A DNA stretch of 64,000 nucleotides. Source: Piscinibacter gummiphilus. Lineage in GTDB: Bacteria; Pseudomonadota; Gammaproteobacteria; Burkholderiales; Burkholderiaceae_C. The position numbers were made by a program, and so were the translations under genes. Positions 1 to 7,068 of this stretch are shown here, piece after piece. Every line of letters starts with the position of its first letter. Position 1 is the stretch's first letter. The stretch covers positions 4,079,001-4,143,000 of the forward strand of contig NZ_CP136336.1 of assembly GCF_032681285.1 (NCBI RefSeq), in the 5' to 3' direction. The notes beneath the pieces were generated by a model. It saw nothing but the letters and a program-made list of their open reading frames with translations. It made no database searches and was not told the origin of the DNA.

Positions 1-1
1 C

Positions 2-2206
2 GGCAAGCCCGACGTGCGCACGCGCGGCTTCGTCGAAGACACCATCACTGCCATCGCGCTCTCGCGTCAGCTTGCTCCCAATGCCGTGACACTGGGGGCG
101 TGGGATCCCCGCCAGCTGGCCGGCGTGACCGCCCAGCAACAAAGCGCACTGGCGCAAGGCGACGTTCCTGCACTTGAGCAGTATCACGGCCATGGCGAGC
201 GTCGCCACAGCCGCTTCGAGTCCGACGACGAGGCGGCCCACAGCCCGCTGGCCGACCAACGCAGTGCACTGGCTCTCGCCCGGCACGAGCTGGCCTACAA
301 GACGCTGAGCGGCGACGGCGGCGTGCGCCGCCTCACCCCGGGCGCCAATTTCCAACTCACCGAGCACAGCCGCTACCCGCTGGACACCGGCGACAGCCAG
401 TTCGTTGTACTCGGGGTTCAACACGAAGCGGCCAACAACCTCGGCAGCGAAGCAGCGCAACTGCTCAAGCGCCCCGACCTCGACGCCGGCAGCTACCGGC
501 AACACTTCCAGGCCGCGCCTGCTGCCGTGACCCTTGTGCCAGCAGCGCGGGCCAAGCCACAGGCGCCCGGCGTGCAGACCGCACTCGTCGTGGGCCATGC
601 CGACCAGCCCGTCACCACCGAGCGAGATCTGCGCGTGCGGGTCCAGTTCCCCTGGCAACGAGGCCGCGCGCCGCTCGCAGGTGGCCTGCTTGGCCCCGTC
701 ACCCCCGGCCAGGACGACACCGGCCACGCACCAGGCGACGCAGCGGCCAGCCAGTGGGTGCGCGTCTCGCAGCCGAGCGCCGGAGCCAACTGGGGCGCCC
801 TCTTCATTCCACGCGTGGGCACCGAAGTGCTCGTCGACTTTCTCGAAGGCGACCTCGACCGCCCGATCATCGTGGGCCAGTTGCACAACGGCCAGGACGC
901 CCTGCCCTGGCCGGCCGGGGTGGACTCGGGGGCGAACCATCCCGGCACGCTGTCGGGCTGGCACAGCCGCACGCTCGACGACGACGGCAGCAACCAGTGG
1001 GTGATCGACGACGCCACCGGCCAACTGCGCATGCGCCTGGCCAGTCACAGCTCGGGCTCACCGTGGAGCGAGCTGAGCCTCGGCCACATCATCAGCCAGG
1101 GGCCGAGCAGCAGCCAGCGCGGCGCCTGGCTCGGCTCGGGCTTCTACGCCCACACCGACGGCTGGGCCAACCTGCGCGCGGGCCAGGGCTTGCTGCTGAG
1201 CACCACCGCACGGGCCGGGAGCTACGGCAGCGCGCAAGGCGGACAGCTCGACGTGCAAGAGGCTGTCGCCCAACTCAAGAGCGCACAGCAACTCGGGCAG
1301 GCGCTAGGCCAGGCCGCACAGGGCCAGGGTGCACTCCCCCTCACGAGCCACGACGCCCAGGAGCAGGCCGCGCTGCAAGGCCTGCTGGAGGCCATCGACA
1401 TCCAGAAGAGCGGGCAACACCCGAGCGAACGCCAAGGCGCCAACCGCGACGCGAACGACCCGGTGGCGCAGTTCTCCAAGCCCTTCATCGTGTTCGACAC
1501 CCCCAGCGCCGCCATCACGAGCAGCCCGGCCAGCATCGCGAGCTACTCGGGGCAGGACACGACGCTCGTCGCGCAAGGCGACATCCACGCCGCTGCTGCA
1601 CACACCGCCAGCCTCGTCTCCGGCGAGGCCACGAGCCTCTACACGCACGACGGCGAGCTGCAAACGATCGCCGCCAACGGCAAGCTCTCGCTGCGCGCGC
1701 ACACAGATGCGCTGGAGCTGTTGGCCGACAAGGACATCACGGTGATTTCGGTCAATGACGAGATCACGATCACGGCGAAGGAGCGGATCGAAATCGTGGG
1801 GGGGGACTCCAAGGTCGTGCTTGATGGGGCCAACATCGAGTTCGCGACCTCGGGGAGCTTTACGGTCAAGGCGGCGAGTCATGCGTGGGCGGGTGGAGGG
1901 AGCGGGAGCGCGAGTCTTGCCGGGCTACCCGATGCACGTTTGGGGGAGCAGCCGCGATGGCTTGAAGTTGAGCTGCGAGGCTGGGAAGCGCAGCCTCTGG
2001 CAAACGTTCCCTACGTCGTTCGATTCGAGGATGGCAGCTCACGCAACGGCACCTTGAACACAAACGGCTTTGCCCACTTAGATGGGATACCAAAGAGCGG
2101 CGCCACCCACTGCGTGCAATACGAAAACCCACCGACCAGCAAAGACCCAACGCCCTATTCATTGAATGACTTGGAGAAGTCCATAAAGGCCTTCATTGGT
2201 GCCTGA
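2..2206 (+). CDS. vgrG: VgrG spike protein of the type VI secretion system, 5' end outside window
   Basis: The reading frame is open to the window edge, so only the C-terminal 734 or so codons are present. VgrG trimers form the spike that caps the Hcp tube and carry effectors into target cells. The visible part starts inside the gp27-like region, passes through the gp5-like OB fold (around nucleotides 640-900, with the VRVSQPSAGANWGALFIPRV and GTEVLVDFLEGD stretches typical of VgrG), and continues into a long repetitive DUF2345-type beta-helix rich in A/S/T/D. From about nucleotide 1922 an extra domain of roughly 94 residues follows (GLPDARLG to the stop), which looks like a small beta-sandwich/transthyretin-like adaptor. 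Such extensions often load a cognate effector, and the next gene is a cargo-like protein. Base composition drops inside this extension. VgrG identity is certain; the adaptor role is inference. Confidence 0.93.
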   Translation, partial: GKPDVRTRGFVEDTITAIALSRQLAPNAVTLGAWDPRQLAGVTAQQQSALAQGDVPALEQYHGHGERRHSRFESDDEAAHSPLADQRSALALARHELAYKTLSGDGGVRRLTPGANFQLTEHSRYPLDTGDSQFVVLGVQHEAANNLGSEAAQLLKRPDLDAGSYRQHFQAAPAAVTLVPAARAKPQAPGVQTALVVGHADQPVTTERDLRVRVQFPWQRGRAPLAGGLLGPVTPGQDDTGHAPGDAAASQWVRVSQPSAGANWGALFIPRVGTEVLVDFLEGDLDRPIIVGQLHNGQDALPWPAGVDSGANHPGTLSGWHSRTLDDDGSNQWVIDDATGQLRMRLASHSSGSPWSELSLGHIISQGPSSSQRGAWLGSGFYAHTDGWANLRAGQGLLLSTTARAGSYGSAQGGQLDVQEAVAQLKSAQQLGQALGQAAQGQGALPLTSHDAQEQAALQGLLEAIDIQKSGQHPSERQGANRDANDPVAQFSKPFIVFDTPSAAITSSPASIASYSGQDTTLVAQGDIHAAAAHTASLVSGEATSLYTHDGELQTIAANGKLSLRAHTDALELLADKDITVISVNDEITITAKERIEIVGGDSKVVLDGANIEFATSGSFTVKAASHAWAGGGSGSASLAGLPDARLGEQPRWLEVELRGWEAQPLANVPYVVRFEDGSSRNGTLNTNGFAHLDGIPKSGATHCVQYENPPTSKDPTPYSLNDLEKSIKAFIGA

Positions 2207-2247
2207 TAGGCGTAGCTCTTGAAACGCTCACTAGAGAGAAGCGAGAC

Positions 2248-3813
2248 ATGTCCTTTTCGTTTGAAGAGATCGTCAAAGGAATCAATCGTTGGAAGCACAG
2301 CGCAAAGAGCGCAGCGATGGATGCCAAGCAAAAGGCAAACTGGGTATGGGAGGCTCTCCAAGGCGACTTCAACCCCAACCGTTCGGCGGGCCAGGTCGGT
2401 TTTGACACCGTTGTTTGTCTTATCCCGGGTGTCGATACGATCATGGACATCCGTGATCTCATCGCCAACATCATTGCGATCGTCGCTGCGCCAACGAACG
2501 GCATGGCGTGGTTCAACCTGGTTCTCACGCTGATTGGCTTCGTTCCCGAACTCGGATCGGTAGTCAAGGGTGTAGTCAAGATCGTGTTCGTCAAGCTGCG
2601 CCCATTACTCAAGAGCGCGGACGACCTGACCCATGCAAGCAAGATGGTCAAACACATGGATGAGGCAATCGACGCAGCGATGCCCTCCATCGTTCAATAT
2701 CTAAACCACCCCAAGGTCCAGAAATTTCTGACTACCACTGGGGTTCCCGATGTCATCAAGTGGACAGCAAAGAGTATTCGGGAACTGGTGAGCAAGATCG
2801 ATCCCGCGACGCTCAAAGCCGCCTTCAATGAAAAGGCGGAGAGTCTGAAGAGCATCCTTCAGTACCTGCGGCCTCTACTGCCAGCGTCTGCCGGTCCGAA
2901 GATCAAGAACGTATTCGACGGAATCGTCACCGTCCAAAAGAACTTTGAAGGCGCCGTGAACAAGTTCATGGGACCGCTTCACGCCATGATGCTGCACTTG
3001 GCAAAGCGTTTAGACGAAATGCATTGGGTCGCTCAATCCCAGCAATTGAACAAGGGGTGGATCGCCCCCCTGTCGGAACAAGGTGCTCGTCGCCTGATGG
3101 CCAAACATCGACCGGCATGGGTCAAAACGGCACCGCCCGCTGAATTCAAGCAGTTGGACCCAGAAAAGTTCAGAAGGAAGTTGGACTACGTTACGGGAGT
3201 GAAAGCCGGTGCACCTCAATTGGATGACACGGCAATCAGAAGCTTCACAGCAGGCGCAAAGGCTCGCCCGCTGAAGGACGGTGAGACGCTGTATCGGGTC
3301 CTCGATCCCACCAGCGGCTCGCTCAGCACGTGCTGGATACCCGAATCGGTGTGGAAACAGATCAATGCCGATCCAGCAAAGGCACGGGAGATGTGGCGGG
3401 GCCAACTCGCGGTAAAGCCCGAGTGGAATCAGAACGGCACTTTTGTCAAATACACCTACAACAAGGCGCGGGACGGCGACATCACTGTGTGGGAAGGCCG
3501 AACTTCCATGCAATGGCTTGGTCCGACAGGAGATCACTCGGCGGGATTCCTTGAAGGTGGACTGCCTCAGATCGTCTTCGATCCCAAAAAGCAGATCCGG
3601 AACGCACAACCAGACAACTTCGTGAGCGCTCAATTTCCAGACATGGTGGAAGGCACCGTCATTCGCAAAGCCGACGGGGCAGCACAACCCTCAGGTGTCC
3701 GCACGAAGATCAACGATCCTCGTGTTGAAGGTCCCTTCGAGACCGGTTGGGGCTTCAAGGACTTTGCAGACCAGCACGACCTCATTGGCCTACCAAACCC
3801 CTTGAAAGTCTAA
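2248..3813 (+). CDS. Putative T6SS effector with membrane-inserting N-terminal part and unassigned C-terminal toxin domain
   Basis: This 521-residue protein lies 41 bases after vgrG and has a purine-rich ribosome site (AGAGAGAAG) before its ATG. Residues about 45-70 (GFDTVVCLIPGVDTIMDIRD) and about 82-115 are hydrophobic and resemble the segments that precede toxin domains in polymorphic T6SS effectors. The middle (about 115-330) is helical and Lys/Leu-rich. The last 180 residues contain GETLYRVLDPTSG, GDITVWEG and GFLEGGLPQIVFDP, a pattern like C-terminal toxin domains. An ADP-ribosyltransferase-like fold is possible but not shown. There is no signal peptide, as expected for T6SS cargo. The following gene, 5 bases away, is a candidate immunity protein. 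GC content is clearly lower than in the flanking T6SS genes, suggesting the cargo module was acquired separately. The effector role is inferred from position; I do not recognise the catalytic family. Confidence 0.6.
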   Translation: MSFSFEEIVKGINRWKHSAKSAAMDAKQKANWVWEALQGDFNPNRSAGQVGFDTVVCLIPGVDTIMDIRDLIANIIAIVAAPTNGMAWFNLVLTLIGFVPELGSVVKGVVKIVFVKLRPLLKSADDLTHASKMVKHMDEAIDAAMPSIVQYLNHPKVQKFLTTTGVPDVIKWTAKSIRELVSKIDPATLKAAFNEKAESLKSILQYLRPLLPASAGPKIKNVFDGIVTVQKNFEGAVNKFMGPLHAMMLHLAKRLDEMHWVAQSQQLNKGWIAPLSEQGARRLMAKHRPAWVKTAPPAEFKQLDPEKFRRKLDYVTGVKAGAPQLDDTAIRSFTAGAKARPLKDGETLYRVLDPTSGSLSTCWIPESVWKQINADPAKAREMWRGQLAVKPEWNQNGTFVKYTYNKARDGDITVWEGRTSMQWLGPTGDHSAGFLEGGLPQIVFDPKKQIRNAQPDNFVSAQFPDMVEGTVIRKADGAAQPSGVRTKINDPRVEGPFETGWGFKDFADQHDLIGLPNPLKV

Positions 3814-3818
3814 GCGTC

Positions 3819-4811
3819 ATGCCCGCACGCAATCTGAGTCAAGAAGCGCATCTCTGGTACACGATTACGTCGCCGGACTATCTGAGCCGAGCGAATGAGT
3901 GTCTGCATGAGGCATTCACGCTTTTTCAAGACCGAGTGCTTCAACATCCATTCATTGCCGACTACGCACCTGTACCGCAGTGGGGTGGTGCGATGGAGCA
4001 TTTGCTCAGCAGCTTTGATAACGCACGTGCCGTCCTGATCCACGGCGAATTCGGACCTATGCAATCGTGGGCTAGCCGCGTGTCAGACATTCCCCGCGGG
4101 CTTCGCGAAAGCAACATGGAATGGCTGAGCCAGCCGGATCAAGATCAGATCATGATTGTGGTGAACGAAGCATCGCGAATCGGTAATCACTATCTGCGAG
4201 GCATGGCGATGAGCCAAGCTTTCAGCTCGCCTGCTTACCGTGATCGATCAACAGCTTGGCGGTATGAAGTGCCCGAAGACCTTGGCATCAGCGGCAGCGA
4301 GATTGCACGGTATTACGAGGACGCCGTCTTTCCAGTTCGTCCCGAACATATCCCGGAGTACGCAGCCGACATTTCAGTCACTTGCAAAACCGGGGATGTA
4401 GTGCCGTGGACAGGTGTTTGGGTCCCTGCAACCGGCATCGGAACTGCCGCCCTCGCGTTCGCTCGGCAAGGGGTCCAAGTCATGCAGCCTGCGTATGAAG
4501 CAGCAAGCATGGATGCCGACGGTGATATTGAGGAGTTCGCCCTCATCGAATGCACGTGGCACGCAGTCCGTCCAACAGGGCGCATGATCGTGCACCCGAA
4601 TTCGACGACAGCTACCCAGGAATACGATGAAGGCCATCGCCTCAGTTGCGAAGCTGGGCTCACGTGCGTTCGCAGCGGATACTGGTTTACGCCGGCAAAG
4701 GCAGGAAGCAGGCGCTACTTCAAACATGGGGAGCTCCTGCCTGAAATCGGCGGCGACTATGGCGCCACCATCTGGCAGTGGGACCACAACCAGGATCCGC
4801 CGAAGCTCTAG
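3819..4811 (+). CDS. Putative immunity protein for the upstream effector, with an internal domain repeat
   Basis: I start this 330-residue protein at the ATG five bases after the effector stop; an in-frame upstream start inside the effector gene is less likely. No signal peptide or membrane segment is seen, so it would be cytoplasmic and neutralise the effector at home. The N-terminal half (1-180) is helical and rich in aromatic and acidic residues. The C-terminal half contains the same motif twice: C189-x2-G192-x6-G199-x-W201 and C277-x2-G280-x6-G287-x-W289, each followed by a Pro-Ala and a hydrophobic-Gly-Pro stretch. The second copy ends in GGDYGATIWQWDHNQ. It resembles immunity families catalogued beside Burkholderiales effectors (possibly the Imm71/Imm72 group), but I cannot confirm the family. 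Composition is as low in GC as the effector gene, consistent with their moving together. Confidence 0.55.
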   Translation: MPARNLSQEAHLWYTITSPDYLSRANECLHEAFTLFQDRVLQHPFIADYAPVPQWGGAMEHLLSSFDNARAVLIHGEFGPMQSWASRVSDIPRGLRESNMEWLSQPDQDQIMIVVNEASRIGNHYLRGMAMSQAFSSPAYRDRSTAWRYEVPEDLGISGSEIARYYEDAVFPVRPEHIPEYAADISVTCKTGDVVPWTGVWVPATGIGTAALAFARQGVQVMQPAYEAASMDADGDIEEFALIECTWHAVRPTGRMIVHPNSTTATQEYDEGHRLSCEAGLTCVRSGYWFTPAKAGSRRYFKHGELLPEIGGDYGATIWQWDHNQDPPKL

Positions 4812-4818
4812 ATTCCCG

Positions 4819-5652
4819 TTAGCGACTCACCGCCGACGGACACGCCGCGTCCACCCCTTCGCGCCCGTTGCAGAACTTCACCCGGCAATCCACCGCCGCA
4901 TCACCATCAAGGTGACCGCAGCGCTTCTCGTAGCCCGGGCTTGTGGGCGCAGTGCCCCTGCGCTTTAGGTGCGGCAGCATGGCGGCGATCAGCTCGGCAT
5001 CGTCGTTGGCAGATTTGGTGGTCGGCTTCGGCAGCGGTGCGGCACCGCGCGTCGCCACGGTCGTGTCTTTGGCGGATGGGGCCGTGACGGCCGCCTCCTT
5101 GGGCGCCACTGGCTTGGCGGTCTTGCGGGGCTCGAGTGCATCTGCGCTGGCAAGCGCATGTTGGATGTTGTTCAGGCTGGCTGCGACATTCGAAGCCACA
5201 CTTGCAGCGTCAGCAGACGCAGCCGCCACCGCCACGGGCGTCGCCACCGTTTCGATCGATGCAGCGCCGTCGGCCGCCGATGCGGCAGACGCCACTTGCG
5301 CCACCGGCACGGCGACGGCCAGCGGCTCGACCGCCTTGACCACTGGAGCCGGCGCTTGCGCCACCGGAGCAGCCTGCGTGGGCGAGTGCGACGAAGCACT
5401 CGGCAGCATCCCGAGCTTCACCGCGAAATACACCGCGACCACACCCAGCGCCAGCAACGACATCCATAGCACCCGCTTCAAGGGGGTCGCATCACGCGCA
5501 CGCGAATCACGCCGCGGCGTACCGTCGATGGTGGCTAAGATGCTCGGCCCGAAGTCGGGCTGTCGTGACTTGCCGGGCGGGCTTGCGCTAGGTTCGCCAA
5601 ACAACTGAGGGCGTGCACCTCGGGCTGGAACGGGCTTGTCTGGCTGGGTCAT
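4819..5652 (-). CDS. Single-span membrane protein with Ala/Pro/Val-rich linker and four-Cys C-terminus, function unknown
   Basis: I place the start at the ATG giving MTQPDKPVPARG (277 residues); the open frame extends further upstream but overlaps the divergent peptidase gene with arginine-rich shadow sequence. The N-terminal 60 residues are cytoplasmic-like and basic. One membrane segment sits at about 61-83 (VLWMSLLALGVVAVYFAVKL). A long low-complexity Ala/Val/Pro/Ser linker follows (about 85-220). The last 45 residues form a compact region with four cysteines (KRCGHLD, DCRVKFCNG, AACPSAV) that could make two disulfides in the periplasm. It lies within the T6SS cluster but reads against its neighbours. 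I do not recognise it. Possible roles are a cell-envelope accessory or a TonB/TolA-like tether, but nothing in the sequence decides. Confidence 0.65.
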   Translation of the reverse strand: MTQPDKPVPARGARPQLFGEPSASPPGKSRQPDFGPSILATIDGTPRRDSRARDATPLKRVLWMSLLALGVVAVYFAVKLGMLPSASSHSPTQAAPVAQAPAPVVKAVEPLAVAVPVAQVASAASAADGAASIETVATPVAVAAASADAASVASNVAASLNNIQHALASADALEPRKTAKPVAPKEAAVTAPSAKDTTVATRGAAPLPKPTTKSANDDAELIAAMLPHLKRRGTAPTSPGYEKRCGHLDGDAAVDCRVKFCNGREGVDAACPSAVSR

Positions 5653-5777
5653 GGCAAAAGCCGAAGGCCTTGATGTCGACGGGCGCGCCTGCGCCCGCAT
5701 GGGTGCGCGAATTCTAGAGAGGCCATTCCACGCAGCAACGCCCCGTTGGGGGGACCGCGAAGCGTGCTTGCAACAAG

Positions 5778-6623
5778 ATGATGTGGATCGCGATCGTCGT
5801 CGTGTACTTCGTCGGTGCGTGCGCACTGGCAGCATTGCTCTTGCTGCCAGCGTTCCGCGAGGGCGTGATGCAGCACATCTCGACATGGCGGCAGCGGCTC
5901 GCTGGCGTGCAGCAGAGGGCGCAAGGTGCCGCCACGCGCAACGCACGCGAGGGTTATGCCCAGGCCGCGAGCAGCACCCGCTGGGTGCAGCGCCATGCGA
6001 TTCCCTTGTCGATCGCGGTCGCACTGCTCAGCTTGCCGCCCGTGATCGTCTTCTCGCTGCGGGCGCTGCACACGCTTGATGCCTACGACGACACCACCAC
6101 GGCACAAGCCGACAGCGTCATCGCCACCCTGCTGCAAGGTGAGCAGCTCGTGCCTCCGCCGCCCCTGCCGCCCGAGGTCTTCACCACCGCCGAAGTGGAG
6201 CTGGTGCGGCCGAAGCTGAGCACCGCCGACCGCCGCTGGGACTTGCTCGATGCCGACTTCCGCCAGCGCCTGCTGCTCGCCTATCGCCTCATGCGCGAAG
6301 AGCACGGCTACGAGATGGCGCTGATCGAGGGTTACCGCAGCCCTGAGCGCCAGACCTTGCTTGCCAGTATGGGCGCGCACGTCACCAACGCCGCTGCGTG
6401 GCAGAGCTACCACCAGCACGGCCTCGCTGCCGACTCCGCCTTCATGCGCAACGGCAAGCTCGTCATCAGCGAGCGCGACCCGTGGGCCGCAAAGGGTTAC
6501 GAGTTGTATGGAGAGGTTGCGCAACGTGTCGGCCTGACCTGGGGTGGACGCTGGCAGAACGCCGACCTGGGCCATGTGGAGCTGCGCAAGCCCAATGTGC
6601 ACCGCCCGAAAGTGGGGGCCTGA
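5778..6623 (+). CDS. Membrane-anchored M15-type peptidoglycan peptidase (VanY/L,D-carboxypeptidase-like)
   Basis: This 281-residue protein has an N-terminal membrane helix (residues 3-25) and a second one at about 75-95 (IPLSIAVALLSLPPVIVFSL), placing the catalytic part in the periplasm. The peptidase M15/DD-peptidase zinc signature SxHxxGxAxD is present as S210-Y-H212-Q-H-G215-L-A217-A-D219, with the second zinc/catalytic region at G-H266-V-E-L. The upstream IEGYRSPERQ stretch is also typical of this family. It would trim stem peptides of peptidoglycan. Its place between T6SS cargo and the PAAR gene suggests it opens the cell wall locally for assembly of the trans-envelope apparatus, as other T6SS-linked cell-wall enzymes do; an effector role is less likely because it is membrane-anchored. 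Enzyme class is well supported, exact bond specificity is not. Confidence 0.85.
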   Translation: MMWIAIVVVYFVGACALAALLLLPAFREGVMQHISTWRQRLAGVQQRAQGAATRNAREGYAQAASSTRWVQRHAIPLSIAVALLSLPPVIVFSLRALHTLDAYDDTTTAQADSVIATLLQGEQLVPPPPLPPEVFTTAEVELVRPKLSTADRRWDLLDADFRQRLLLAYRLMREEHGYEMALIEGYRSPERQTLLASMGAHVTNAAAWQSYHQHGLAADSAFMRNGKLVISERDPWAAKGYELYGEVAQRVGLTWGGRWQNADLGHVELRKPNVHRPKVGA

Positions 6624-6706
6624 AAACACGCGCCCGCCGTTAGACTTCAGCGCTCGCATCGAGCCTGCATGCGAGTTGCAAATCACACACACAAGGGAGA
6701 GGTGGA

Positions 6707-6976
6707 ATGGGGCGTCCCTTCATCGTGTTGGGCGACAAGACCGACCACGGCGGTGAGGTCATCGAGGCCTCAGGGGTCACCGACACGCACGGCAAGCGCA
6801 TCGCACGCGTCGGCGACAAGGTCACTTGCCCCAAGAAGGGCCACGGCACCTGCGCCATCGTGACAGGCGACCCGACGATGGTCATCGACGGCAAGGCCGC
6901 CGCGCGGCACGACGATCAGACCGCCTGCGGCGCCAAGCTGATCTCGTCGCAGTCGGTCACCAGCGACGAATGCTGA
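6707..6976 (+). CDS. PAAR-domain tip protein of the T6SS
   Basis: This small protein (89 residues) is a stand-alone PAAR domain. PAAR proteins bind a zinc ion and form the sharp conical point on the VgrG trimer. The sequence shows the typical order: an N-terminal GRPFIVLGDKTDHGG, repeated short beta strands, a central CPKKGHGTCAIVTGDPTM, and a C-terminal VIDGKAAARHDDQTACGAKL. The histidines and cysteines needed for metal binding are present. There is no fused effector domain, so it would sharpen the spike rather than carry a toxin covalently. A good ribosome site (AAGGGAGAGG) precedes the ATG. It follows the peptidase gene by 83 bases on the same strand and probably shares its transcript. Confidence 0.93.
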   Translation: MGRPFIVLGDKTDHGGEVIEASGVTDTHGKRIARVGDKVTCPKKGHGTCAIVTGDPTMVIDGKAAARHDDQTACGAKLISSQSVTSDEC

Positions 6977-7068
6977 CGACCGCGCGCCCGCTCCAACCCC
7001 GCTTCGCCCCACGCTGACACCACCTCGCAAGCGCCTTTGCGGCGCCATGCGTTCGCTGTACTCCCCTC

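Noticed and set aside
3240..3813. Firm assignment of the effector C-terminus as an ADP-ribosyltransferase
   Set aside because: A YR near a first strand and a late Glu fit loosely, but the full R-S/T-E pattern cannot be shown by eye.
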